64,000 nucleotides of DNA from Voacanga thouarsii. Its lineage: Eukaryota > Streptophyta > Magnoliopsida > Gentianales > Apocynaceae. The stretch lies in contig JANUWF010001783.1 of NCBI GenBank assembly GCA_026120185.1, positions 3,379,001-3,443,000 on the forward strand, written 5' to 3'. The translations under genes were made by a program, and so were the position numbers. The first letter of the stretch is position 1; each line of letters begins with the position of its first letter. This document shows positions 49,790 to 61,558 of this stretch, in pieces. Under the pieces are notes generated by a model. That model ran no database searches. It was given only the letters and a program-made list of their open reading frames with translations, and had not been told where the DNA came from.

Positions 49790-51540
49790 AGGCTTGGTGA
49801 ATGAATCAGCTAGATTGTTCTCAGAGGTAATTCGTTCCACCACGACTTCCCGTCTCTAGATGAAATCTCGAATCAGGTAGTACTTCCTCTCGATGTACTT
49901 CCCCTTCATGTGGTTCCTGGGTTCTTTGGATTGTGATACTACTCCAGTGTTGTCACAATACATCACAATTGGCCTGTCCATGTATGGCACGACTCCAAGT
50001 TCTGAAAGGAACTTCCAGAGCCAGACTGCTTCCTTAGATACCTCCGAAGCTGCCACATACTCAACTTCCATGGTTGAGTCAGCAATGCAAGATTGTTTGA
50101 TACTCCTCTATGAAATAGCTCATCCAGTCAAGGTGAAAATATATCCACTAGTGGATTTTTTCTCATCCTTATCCGCCTGAAAGTCTGAGTCTGTGTATTA
50201 TGTAGGAACCAAGTCGTCAGCCCTGTAAACCAGCATATAATCTCTCGTTCCCTTAAGGTACTTGAGTATATGCTTTATAGCTTGCCAATGAATCTCTCCA
50301 GGGTTTTATTGATATCTGCTAATCAAGCCTACGACAAAGCAGATATCTAGCCTAATACACAGTATGACTTCCCACAGCCGAAGTATAGGGAATCCTACTC
50401 ATTCTGTCATTTTCTTCCTAAGACCTAGGACAATCCCTTAAAGAAAATGACAACCCATGTCTATAAGAAATTAGAGCTCCCTTGCATGAGTCCATGCTAT
50501 ACCTAACCAGTATCTTGTCAATGTATGCCGCTTGGGATAACCCCAACATTCTCTGCTTCCTATTTCTAAGAAATCTAATCCCGAAAATGTAGCTGGCTTC
50601 TCTCAAGTCCTTCATACTAAATTGACTAGACAGCCAAATCTTTGTAGATGACAATGACCCTACATCATTTCCAATTAGTAGAATGTCATTCACATACAAA
50701 ATAAGAAAAATCACATTATTGCCTTCAAGTTTCCTATACACGGATGGTTCATCCTCGTTTTGAACTAAACCATAAGACTTTAAAGTTTCATCAAAACGAA
50801 TGTTCCATACCCTTGATGCCTGCTTAAGTTCATAAATGGACTTTTTAAGCTTGCAAATCATATGCTCTTAGCCTTTAGCAATAAAGCCTTCCGATTGGAA
50901 CATATAGGTGTCTTCACTAAGATGACCATTTAGAAATATCGTCTTGACATCCATTTGTCATATCTCATAGTCATAATGACATGCGATGGCAAGAAGGATA
51001 TAACTGAACTTAAGCATGGCTACCGGGGAAAATGTTTCTTCATAGTCGATTCCCTCTTTCTGAGTATACCCTTTCTCCACAAGCCTAGCTTTGAAGGTTT
51101 CCACCTTTCCATCTACTCCCTTCTTTCTCTTGTATACACACTTACACCCTATGAGTTTTATCCCTTTAGGTGAAGTTACAAGATCCCAAACCTGATTGAG
51201 ATGCATAAACTCAATCTCGGCTTTCATTGCTTCTTGTCACAGATTTGCATCAGTATTAGTAATAGCCTCCTTGTATCTAGTGGGGTCTTGTTCCTGATGG
51301 TCGGAGACTAGCTCAAAAGCTTCTCCAATCCATCTCTCCAGAACCCTAGACACTCTCCCACTACGACGAGGCTCCATTTGTACAAGCTCTTGAGGCTGCG
51401 CCTCTTCTTGTTCCACAATTGGGTTAGAAGAAGTTCTTTCCGAAAATAACTTCTCCTCCAGTTCCAACATAGTTGTACCTTTTGTGGAAGTACTTTGATC
51501 GTCCTCTAGGTATCTAGCATTGGTACTAACCAGTACCTTC
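49790..51540 (-). pseudogene. Copia-4 RT and RNase H
   Basis: The linker frame (51237-51470) contains PRRSGRVSRVLERW, typical of the integrase-RT junction. RT begins at 51227 (EIEFMHLNQVWDLV, then KARLVEKGYTQKEGIDYEET) and continues at 50861-50418 with KKSIYELKQASRVWN. The catalytic motif reads YVNDILLIGND: the first Asp of YVDD is replaced by Asn. RNase H (49856-50180) has EVEYVAASEVSKEAVWLWKF and VMYCDNTGVVSQSKEPRNH. Frameshifts and stops interrupt it, so the enzyme is dead. Confidence 0.9.
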
Positions 51541-52640
51541 TACTCCTTAGGATGATAAAAGTAACCACCATTTGTCCCTTTTGGATACCCAACAAAATAG
51601 CATAATTCTGATCTTGGTTCCAACTTGTCTCTCTTGACTAGTACATAAGCTGGACAACCCCATATCCTTAGATGATTCAGACTTGGCTTACACCCAGTCC
51701 ACATCTCATAGGGAGTCCTATGTACTAATTTGGAAGGCATCAAGTTCAAAATATATGCCACTGTTTTCAAGGCATATTCCCAAAAAGACATTGGAAGAGT
51801 AGAATGAGACATCATGCTTTGGACCATTTCCATCAATGTCATGTTCCTTCTCTCAGCTACTCCATTCTGCTGGGGTGTCCTCGACGCATAGAGTTGGGAT
51901 ACTATCTCATGATATACCATGTAGTCCTTAAATTCACTAATGAGGTATTCTCCAACACGATCCGATCGTAAGGCCTTGATCAATTTACCTGTCCGATGCT
52001 CCACTTCAGCTTTAAACTCTTTGAACTTGTCAAAAGAGTCAGACTTACATCTCATCAGGTAAACGTAATCAAACCTTGTACAATCATCTGTGAAAGTAAT
52101 GAAGTACTCAAAACCTCCTCTAGCTGGTGTAGACAAGGGACCACACACATCAGTGTGAAAAAGACTCAATACCTCCTTGGTTCTATCCGCCTTAGGGGTA
52201 AATGACATTTTGTTCATCTTTCCCATCAAGCAGGACTCACACTGAGGCCAATTTTTCAATCTCAATGAGCCCAATGGCCCATCATGAATCAACTTCTGAA
52301 TCCTGGTTAAGTTGATATGACCCAACTTTAGATACCAAAGATAAGAGTCATTGACATTGGTGTTCCTTTTCCTTGTTAAAGGTTCAGATTGAGCATTATT
52401 TAATTAATTGTTAATAGGGTTTAAGAAAAATATATTCCCATACATGTGTCCAATACATAAAATTTTTTCATCTCTACTGATAGAAATACCAAAATAGAAA
52501 GATACAGAATATTCTTGATTTATTAGTTTTGCAATCGAAATCAAATTCTGTCGAAATCCAGGTACATATAAAATATCTTTCAAAACCACTATTCTATTAT
52601 AATAAAAACAAGATACAGCTCTCCCACTGCAAGGGCCCAA
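51540..52640 (-). pseudogene. Copia-4 pre-integrase and integrase
   Basis: A long frame at 51540-52325 (261 codons) covers the pre-integrase end (MGHINLTRIQKL, CESCLMGKM) and the integrase core (HTDVCGPLSTPARGGFEYF, TDDCTRFDYVYLM, LRSDRVGEY, TPQQNGVAERRN). The HHCC finger end is visible as CESC. LRSDRGGEY, the usual form, reads LRSDRVGEY here. Upstream, 52404-52640 (VVLKDILYVPGFRQNLIS) is the part between protease and integrase. Integrase inserts the cDNA into the genome. A stop at about 52380-52390 breaks the polyprotein. Confidence 0.9.
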
Positions 52641-52681
52641 ACTTATGCTCCATTTCCCATACGTAATTCATGTTCGCCCTT

Positions 52682-53557
52682 CTAGAGTCTTCTAATCTTT
52701 ATAAACCCCTGCAAGGAGTTACAGATGTGATCAGTGGCCCCTAAATCAATAATCCAAATGGAAGTTGATCCAACTATTGATATAGACTCTAGATAAAAAA
52801 TATTACCTATGAGGTTCTTCTTGGCTTGAAGATCAGGACACTCATTTTTCCAGTGTCCCTTCAGTCCACATTTGAAGTACTTGTCCTTAGGTTTATTTTT
52901 GGGCTGGGTCTTGGGCTGGGCCGCTGCATTCCCCTTCTTCTTCTTGAACTTCCTGGGCTTGGACCCAGTTCTAGAAGATGAAGCCTTAGCAATCATAGCC
53001 TTAGATTGTGGCTTCATGACCTTCTCCGCCATTTGGAGCTCCTTCATTAACTCAGTTAAACCCATGTTCAACTTGTTCATGTTATAGTTCAACTTGAACT
53101 GAGTAAAGAAACTCGGTAGAGATTCGAGAAGTATGTCCACTTGGCTCTCGGGGTCAATGATAGCCTCTAAAATTTCTGCCTCCTCGAAAGCAGTAATCAT
53201 CTTGAGCATATGCTCTCTGACTGATGCTCCCTCAGCTATCGTAGTGTTAATGATGGTTCAAAGAGCCTCCTGCCTTGCGAGCCAGCTCTTATCTACAAAC
53301 ATCATGGCCAATGATTGGATTATGTCATACGCAGTGGTTATGTGCTCATGTTTGGATTAGAGCACATTAGACATGGAGGCCAACATGTAACAACGAGCCA
53401 TCTCGTTGGCCTTCTTTCATGCCTACTCAGCCTCATGCTCCTCGGCAGTGGAACCCTCCCCAATTACAGGACAGGTTTCGTAAAGGACATACTTATACTC
53501 TTCCGCTGTGAATATTATGTCCAGGTTCCTCTTACAGTCCACATAGTTTGGTCCCGT
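52682..53557 (-). pseudogene. Copia-4 gag and protease
   Basis: The gag reading begins near 53557, where the Copia-3 start ATG is ACG, so the start codon is lost. It carries stops before the open part at 52682-53209. That part contains NYNMNKLNMGLTELMKELQM, a basic stretch and a zinc knuckle, FKCGLKGHWKNEC, whose first Cys is replaced by Tyr. The protease motif follows as IIDLGATDHICNS, where IIDSGATDHIC is the usual form. Gag forms the particle shell and protease cuts the polyprotein. Confidence 0.85.
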
Positions 53558-53599
53558 TTAGCTTATTCTCTCGGAGAATAACGGCCAATGGACTAAAAG

Positions 53600-55362
53600 A
53601 ACCTCCCACCATTTCTGAAAAATCGAAAAATAAAATAAAAATATTCAGTTTGTGAAAACAAAACAACTAGGTGCACTTTATCCTTATTATCAAAACTGAT
53701 AATAAGCAATTTGGCTCTTAGGAAAACTGACATAGTTTCTTGGGAATATTAACAGCTTCCTAAGCTAAGTGTGTTAACCACCACAAATTAATTTTCCTTC
53801 TAAGTAATGATCTAGAAGATAACTCCATTGAGGGGATAGCCATTTTCTCTCATTTCCTATGGACATACATCGCATTATGACCTCTCATTTCCCTTCTAGG
53901 TAATGATCTAGAAGATAACTCCATCGAGAAGATGGCCGTTTTCTCTCATTTTCTATGGACATACCTCGTACTATGACCTCCAACGAGGGGCTGGCCGATC
54001 ATAGTATGTGCCCCGGGTTATTAATTACATCCCTTCATCAGATTTATATCCTTGTGGTATCCCCATTCTATACGGGTTCACTCTCAGGGTGATGCGAGAG
54101 GACCCACAATCTCTAATGAGGATCGTGATGGAAGCCGTGAGGCCGTTGGAACCCCTCTCCCACTTAGTCTTTTAAAACAAGAATTTTTTGAAAAACATCC
54201 TTTTGAAAATTTCTATTAAGTTTTTCCCTTAACTCAAAAATAAAATGTCTAAGTCCACAAAAATCTCTATATCAAGGTTTATATCCTTTTGAGAGTTTTT
54301 CCCATCGACTAATTTTATTTAAGTTCAAAAAAACTTAATGATTTCAAAAATTGTCCAATTAAAACTTTCTAGAGACTTTGGTCTCAAGTTTATTTGACAA
54401 AACAATTTTTCTTGTGCCAAAATTAAAACAAAATGGCTTTCTATTTTAACTTTCAAAAATATCTAAATCTAATATATTCTCTATGTTAAGCATTAAATCA
54501 TTTGAGAAAATATCTAAGGATTAATTTTTGTTTAAGTTAAAATAACTATTTAATTTGTAGAATTTTTTTTTTTTTGGTCAAAAATATTCCCAAAGACTTT
54601 GGTCTTTGAGAAACCGTGCACATAGGTACATAAAAAATAAAGAGCATGCTAGAAAAACATTAGACGTGTTCATACTTTTCTATTTTTTAAACCTAAGTGT
54701 CCAGATAATAGAATTAAACACATTAATTAATTAATTAATGGCCTTATTTAATCCTAAAATTCCTTACTAATATTTTTCATGCAAAAATATTCCATGAATA
54801 TTAACTATTGCAAAAATATTAACTTCGCCTGGTATGGACCCCAAAATAAAAAGAAAACGCAAGAAAAATTACAAGGAAAAAATCAAAAAATTTCTCCTTG
54901 GTCCACTGCACCCGCCACACTAGATCATGCACCCATCTGCACTGTGGTCCACCGCACCCGCCGCATAGAACCAGGACCCACGAGAAACCAACGCGCAAAC
55001 CGGCCTTCCAAACCCAAGCCAGCGTCGATTGCGGTCTGACTGGCTCTTCCTGCAGTTTTTTTTTTTCCTACGAATTTCTCCTGTTTTTCTGCACAACTTT
55101 TGGCTTCGATAGCTCCCCGATTTCAAACCAAATACAATAAAATCAACCAAAACCAACAATCGCCTATACCCATAAACATTGGGCTTACATGATTTGCTAA
55201 GAAAAAAAATAAATTACAAATCTCCTATACCTTCACCCGCGAGGTTTAACAGAGAATCTATCCATACCATAAACAACGAAGGATCACAATTTTAAACACA
55301 CATATGTGTCCAGTTTTATTCATCTAGATGCATGTTCCCTATATTTTCACAAAACCTTCATG
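53600..55362 (-). other. Copia-4 untranslated leader
   Basis: About 1.8 kb lies between the primer site and gag, with no domain. Repeated phrases such as GGTAATGATCTAGAAGATAA occur twice at about 53804 and 53899. A GC-rich patch lies at 54900-55050, and frames there on both strands (54779-55159) are not credible. The rest is AT-rich. Confidence 0.6.
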
Positions 55363-55373
55363 CTCTAATACCA
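55363..55373 (-). promoter_or_regulatory. Copia-4 primer binding site (initiator Met-tRNA)
   Basis: On the + strand it reads CTCTAATACCA, the antisense of TGGTATTAGAG, one transition from the usual TGGTATCAGAG. It is two bases from the LTR end. Confidence 0.8.
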
Positions 55374-55375
55374 AT

Positions 55376-57137
55376 TGAAGGCATAGAAAGCGGAAAACAT
55401 AGGGCAAACAGCGAAAGCAAAGATAAAAAAACTGAAAAAACTAAAGAACAACAAAATTCCCGATCAGAGCTGGCGCCGGTCGTGCTCTGGTGGGACTCTG
55501 AGGTTAAAATTTTTTTACCTCTTTTCCTCATCCTAAGAGTTGGCTAGACCAGAATGTGCGCAACCGGGGTAGGTGTGCTGCTGAAAACCTCTAGTGCGAT
55601 TCCTACAAGCCTCCTACTCCGCCTTTGCATGTAGGTAAACGCTAAACTCTCGATCTTCCAGTATATGGCCTACCTAAATCCGTTTGGTAAACAACTCACA
55701 GACTAAGAAACTTTTCTGGAGAGAGAGAGAGAGAGAGACGTTTGGCTTTTTCCACAGAGAAAAAGCCGTCTCAAAGAGTGTGTGTTCTGCAACCACGTTA
55801 TTTCCAATCCTCCTATTTAACCTAAATAAAATCCTAAGTTAAACAACATTTTGGGCTTAATTAATTATTTTAATTAAAACTAAATAATTGGCCCAACAAA
55901 TAATTAATTTCCCAACCCAAATAAACTAGTCCAATAAATAAGTCTATATTAGTTTAGTCTCACGTTAATCTTTAATTATTCAAATTAGGTCAAAGCTCTG
56001 AATAATTAATTAACCCACCAAACTAATTTAATTAATTCTCTCTCTCCATAGACCTTTATTTTATTCTAGCCCAACAATTAAATAGGCTACTTAAATAAAA
56101 TAAATTTCATTTAATTTAAGATCAATTCCTTAGCTTGTATTTAATTAGGACTCACGATCTATACTGAAGACTAAAAGACACACTGCCTTGGCTACTAAAA
56201 TGACCAAAATACCCTTGCCATATAAATAGCTATATTTTGCATTTTAAATATTTCCTAATATCACCATAAGAAAATATTAACCCCAAGGACAATGCTGCGT
56301 TAGCAAAGTCTCCGACCTACAGGTGTAATGACTAAAAAACCCCTCTATACATCGCCGTACATTTAGAGAGGAAGAAGTGTACTAACACCTCTCTAAATAA
56401 CATCTACCATCCTTAGGCCTCTAGTCCAATGATCCACGACCTCTTGGATTGTTTCCGCTTTCCAAGGGAGCTACTCTAAAGTAAATATCCAAGTCATGTT
56501 TCTCAGGGCCCTAGATATTTAGATCATTCAGATAACCACAAGGGGTGATATAATATAGAAACTATCTTGTACAAGTCTGTCTTAACTAACTAGTCACACA
56601 TACCCAACATGCAAGTATATTAGCCTTACTATAAAATCTCAACTATAGCATATCAAAGTATATGCTTCTAGCTTCGTCAGACCACCAACTCATACTCAAG
56701 TCGTAAAGTACTAGTCCACGCTGTAGCGATAGTAGTCTAAGTTTCTACCATATAGTACTTTTAGAAACCATTACTACAGATCATGTTTTACGTATTCGAA
56801 ATACGCTTATATCATGAAGTGAGTGGACTACTCACTAGTTAAAGGTAAGCCATTCCCCATTTGAAATTCATAACATAATAACCTAGACATGATAAGATTC
56901 TCATTCTCATCAATTAAGAACGAATATTTATGTGTTAAGTAACTCGTGATCCATACCTTACTGTGAAAGACCTTCATTCACATGGACCACTTACTTAAAC
57001 ACAATGGGTTTTTTCCAAATGTGATTGTGCACAAATAAAATTGTGATTTCACAAACAATTTCTGAAAGTAAATTCTTTTATTAAAACATTCGATTTTTAC
57101 ATCAGAAACCTAGTTTAAGAGGGCATATTTCCTAACA
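55376..57137 (-). repeat. Copia-4 5' LTR
   Basis: It is 1762 bp and matches 47880-49701. An AG microsatellite (55719-55738) is shorter than in the other copy. GGCGCCGG occurs near 55473. Confidence 0.9.
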
Positions 57138-58820
57138 ATTGCCATATCACGTAGTTGTAATGACATGTAATGGTAAGGAGGATACGGATGGACTTAAACA
57201 TAGCTACTGGGGAAATGGTTTCCTCATAATTGATTCCTTCTTTCTAAGTATACCATTTCGCCACAAGCCTAACTTTTAAGGTTTCCACTTTCCATCTGCT
57301 CCCCTCTTCCTCTTGTATAGCCACTTATACCCAATGGGTTTTATCCCTTCAGGTGAAGCTATAATATTCCAAACTTGATTGAAGTATATAGACTCAATCT
57401 CGGCTTTCATTACTTCATGCCATATATTTGCATCGGCATCAGCAATAGCCTCCTCATATCTAGTGGGATCTTGTTCTTGATGGTCAAAGACCAGCTCGAA
57501 AGCCTTTCTTGTCCATCTTTCTAGAACTCTAGATACCCACCCACTACGACGAAGCTCCGTTTGTACAGGTTCTTGAGACTGTTCCTCTTCTTGTTCCATA
57601 ATCGGGTCTGAAAAAGTTGATTCCGAAGATAAATTTTTCTCGAGTTCCAACTTTGTTGAACCTTTAGTGAAAGTACTTTGATCATCCTCTAAATATTTAG
57701 CATTAGTACTTTCCAGTACTTTCTGTTCCTTAGGATGATAAAAGTAACCTTTATCCCTTTTGGATACCCAACAAAGTAGTATAATTCTGATCTTGGTTCT
57801 AGCTTGTTTCCCTTGATCAGTATATAAGCTGAATAGCTCCATATCCTGAGATGATTTAGACTTAGCTTACACCCAATCCACATCTCATAGGGTATCCTAG
57901 ATACTGATTTAAAAGGCACCAAGTTCAAAATGTATGTTATTGTTTCCAAGACATATCCCTAAAAAGAGACCGGAAGAGTAGCATATGATATCATACTTCG
58001 GACCATTTCCATCAATGTCCTGTTCCTTCTCTCAATTACTTTATTCTGCTGGGGTGTACTCGGCGCATAGAGCTAGGATACTATCCCATGATGTACCATG
58101 TAATCCTTAAACTCATCGAAGAGGTACTCTCCGCCATAATCCGATCGTAAAGTTTTGATCAGTTTACCTATCCAATGTTCTATTTCAGACTTAAACTCTT
58201 TAAACTTGTCAAAAGAGTCGAACTTGTGCCTCATTAGGTAGACATATCCAAACCTTGTACAATTATCCGTGAAAGTAATGAAGCACTCAAAACTCCCTCT
58301 AACTTGTGTAGACAAAGGACCACACACATTAGTATGAACAAGGGCCAATATCTCTTTAGCTCTATTAGCCTTTTGGGTTAACGACCTTTTAGTCATTTTT
58401 TCCATAAGACAGGATTCACACTGAGGCCAACTTTCTAATTTTAATGAGCCTAAGGGCCCATCATAGATTAACCTCTAAATCCTGGTTAAATTAATGTGAC
58501 CCAATCTTAGATGCCAAATATATGAGTAATTGACATTGGTCTTTCTCTTCTTGCTTAAAGGTTCAGATTGAGAGTCATTTATTTGATTGTTTGTAAGATT
58601 TAAAAAGAATAAGTTTTCATACATGTGCCATGTACATAAAACTTCTCAATTTCTACTAATAGTAATACAAAAATAAAAAGAAACAGAATATCCATGATTT
58701 ATTAGCTTTGCAACTGAAATCAAATTCTGTCTAAAACCGGGTACAAATAAAATATCTTTCAAAATAACTACTCTATTACAATAAAAAATAAGATCCAACT
58801 CTCCCACTGCAATGGCCCAT
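57138..58820 (-). pseudogene. Copia-3 integrase and RT N-terminal part
   Basis: The integrase core (58073-58405) has HTNVCGPLSTQVRGSFECF, TDNCTRFGYVYLM and LRSDYGGEY. The integrase end and linker lie at 57276-57949 (YILNLVPFKSV, RIPYEMWIGC, LRRSGWVSRVLERW). RT starts near 57430 (KAEIESIYFNQVWN) and runs to 57138, where Copia-4 interrupts it; the rest is at 46640-47879. HTDVCGP, the usual first catalytic Asp motif, reads HTNVCGP here, which alone would inactivate the enzyme. Pre-integrase sequence lies around 58440-58820. Confidence 0.88.
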
Positions 58821-58869
58821 ACTTGTACTCCATTTCCTACTCATAGCCCATGCTCGCCCTTCTGGCCTA

Positions 58870-59714
58870 TACCACTGCAAGGAGTTACAGATATGATCAG
58901 TGACTCTAGAATCAACAATCTAAGTGGAAGTTGATCCAATCATTGAAACTGACTCTAGATAGAGAACAATACCTGTAGGGTTTTTCCTGGCCTGAAGTTC
59001 TGGACACTCCTTTTTCTAGTGTCCCTTCTGCCCACACTTGAAGTACTTGCCCTTGGGCTTGTTGGGCTGGTTCTTGGGTTAGTCCGGTGCATTTCTCTTC
59101 TTCTTCTTAAACTTTCTGGGCTTGGACCTAGTTCTAGAAGAAGAATCCATAGCAATCATTGCCTTGGACTGTGGCTTCATGACTTTCTCTGCCACCTAAA
59201 GCTCTTTCATTAACTCGGTTAAACTCATGTTTAACTTATTCATGTTATAATTTAACTTGAATTGAGTAAAAGAGCCTCGAAGAGATTTGAAAATCATATT
59301 CACTTGGCTCTCGGGGTCAATAACTAAGACTTCTGCTTCCTCAAAAATAGCAATCATCTTGAGCATATACTCTCTGACTGATACTCCTTCAGCCATCTTA
59401 GTGTTGATGATCGTCCTAAGAGCCTTCTGCCTTGCAGGCCAGCTCCTATCTGCGAATATCGTGGCTAGCAATTGGCTAATATCGTATGCAGTGGCCATAT
59501 GCTCATGTTTAGACTGGAGCACATTAGACATAGAGGCTAATATATAGCAACGAGCCATCTCGTCAGCCTTCTTCCATGCTTTCTTAGCCTCTCGCTCTTC
59601 AGTGATAGAACCCTCCCCGATAACAGGGTAGGTTTCGTAGAGGACATACTTATACTCCTCAGCAGTGAGTATTATATCCAAGTTCATTTTCCAATCCACA
59701 TAATTTGGATCCAT
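58870..59714 (-). pseudogene. Copia-3 gag and protease
   Basis: Gag starts at the ATG 59712-59714 (MDPNYVDWKMNLDIIL) and is open for 172 codons to 59196, with the family phrases AWKKADEMARCYILASMSNV and NYNMNKLNMSLTELMKEL. A stop then interrupts the part before the basic and zinc-knuckle region (58955-59155). The protease motif is decayed to IVDSRVTDHICNS near 58890-58930. This is the best-preserved gag start in the window. Confidence 0.88.
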
Positions 59715-59739
59715 TAGTTTATTCTCACGGAAAATAACG

Positions 59740-61545
59740 GCTAAAGGACTAAAAGAACCTCCACCAATTATTTTTGAAAAATCGAAAATAAAAGAAAACT
59801 CAATTTGTAAAAAACAAAATAATTTATGATTCTATCATTATATTAAATCCAATAATAGTTAACCCTATCACTATTATCTTTAATATGATTAAGTTGACTC
59901 TTAGAAAAACTGACATAACTACTTGGGAAGATTAACAATTTCCTAAGTTAAGTGTATTAACCAACACAAATTAATTTTCCTTCTAGGTAATGATCTAGAA
60001 GATAACTCCATCGTAGAATGATCATTTTCTTTTTATTTCATATGGACATTTCTCGCATTATAATCTCCAACTTGGGGTGGCCGATCGTAGCAAGTGTCCC
60101 AAGTTATTAATTACATCAATCCATTAGTTCTAAATCATTATGGTATCCCTATCCTATACAGGTTCACTCCCAAGATGATGCAAGGGGACCCATGATTTCT
60201 AATAAGAGTCATGATGGATACCGTGGGGTCATTGGAACCCCTCTCCCACTTAGTATTTTAAAATAAGGGTTTCTTGGAAAATATCCTTTGAAATATCTAA
60301 ACCCTCAAAAATAAAATATCTAAACCCATAAAAATTTCTATATCAAGGTTTATACCATTTGAGAAAATTTTTATGGATTAATTTTATTTAAGTTAATAAA
60401 CTTAATAATTTCAAAAAATTTCAATAAAACTTTCGAGAGATTTTGATCTCAAGTTTAATTTGACCAAAAAAAAATTCTTGTTAAAAATAAATCAAAATGG
60501 TTTTCTATTTTAATTCACAAAAATATCTAAATCCAAAATATTTTCTATGTCAAGGATAAAATCTTTTGAGAAAATAACCAAGAATTAATTTTTATTCGAA
60601 TTAAAATTAATCATTTAATTTAAGAAAAATATTTTTCTTTATCAAAAATTTCCAAAGACTTTGGTCTTTGAGAAAACGTGCACATAGAGTACAAAAAGAA
60701 ATAAGCATGCTAGAAAACCGTAAACGTTTTCATACTTTTCTAGTCTTTTAACTTAAGTGTCTAAATAATAGAATTAAATACATTAATTAATTAATGATTT
60801 TGTTTAATCTTAAATTTCTTTTGCTATTATTTTTCATGCAAAATATTCAAAGAATGTTAACTATTGCAATAAAAATAATTTCACTTGGTATGGAACCAAA
60901 AACTATTTTTTTATTTTTATTTATCGCTGGTCCAGTGCACCTTCCATACTAGATCATGGCCCATGGGAAAAACCCATGGACCGCGATCCGGGCAGGTGCC
61001 TGCGACCCGCCCATGAAGCCGCCTCACGACCCAGTCAAATCTCGGTCCAAATTGCAATTGCAATTTGCTCCCGAGGAAACCTTCCTCGCATGGCACGAGA
61101 AAGCCTGGAGCTTCCGTGAGGAAGCTTTCCTCTTGCCTTCTTGGAGCCGAGGCTAACTCGGCTTGGTTACGGCTCCAAGCCATGGCTCGCACAGCTCTTC
61201 TCACAATCTAGCAAGCAAGCTCGGGTTACGGCTCGGTGATGAACAATGTCATCTTCTCTAGCATTTCTTGCGATTTTTCTTTTGCTTTTTTGCGTTTCTT
61301 CATCTAGTTCTTTCATCCAGACAACATATAAAAGCACTTAACAAGCGCCTATGCCCTTAAAAATAGTGGGCTTACACGTTTCATCTAAGAAAGTAGTAAA
61401 TTACAGAGGCCTATGTCTCAACGACGAGACTTACAGAGCCATCTATCCCATACCATAAATAGCGAAGGTTCACAGTAAACATCCAAAATAAATATTTTCT
61501 TGTTTTAGTTAAGCCTAGCATGCTTCCTATATTTGCCAAACTATA
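59740..61545 (-). other. Copia-3 untranslated leader with a GC-rich insert
   Basis: About 1.8 kb lies between the primer site and gag. Most of it aligns with the Copia-4 leader, but 60950-61210 is a GC-rich stretch not matched there. It has inverted words (TTGGAGCCG...CGGCTCCAA; GAGGAAACCTTCCTC). A 95-codon minus frame (60917-61204) and a + strand frame both cross it, and neither has a recognised domain. Confidence 0.55.
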
Positions 61546-61556
61546 CTCTGATACCA
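61546..61556 (-). promoter_or_regulatory. Copia-3 primer binding site (initiator Met-tRNA)
   Basis: The + strand reads CTCTGATACCA, the exact antisense of TGGTATCAGAG, two bases from the LTR end at 61559. Confidence 0.88.
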
Positions 61557-61558
61557 CT

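Larger units (their letters stand above)
47880..57137 (-). mobile_element. Copia-4: 9.3-kb Ty1/Copia element nested in Copia-3 RT
   Basis: The LTRs are at 55376-57137 (5') and 47880-49701 (3'), both bounded by TGAAGGCATAG on the left and CCyAACA on the right. It has an initiator Met-tRNA primer site (antisense CTCTAATACCA at 55363-55373) and an antisense polypurine tract (ATCTCCTACTTG, 49702-49713). The flanks read ATTCGC on the left and ATTGC on the right, an imperfect target duplication. Gag, protease, integrase, RT and RNase H are in normal Copia order. Its protein sequences are close to those of Copia-3, so it is a same-family, same-strand insertion. Confidence 0.92.

Noticed and set aside
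52872..53581. Plus-strand frames opposite gag
   Set aside because: They are antisense shadows of the Copia-4 gag region.
60917..61204. 95-codon minus-strand frame in GC-rich leader DNA
   Set aside because: GC-rich DNA lacks stops by chance, a + strand frame overlaps it, and no domain or start context supports it.
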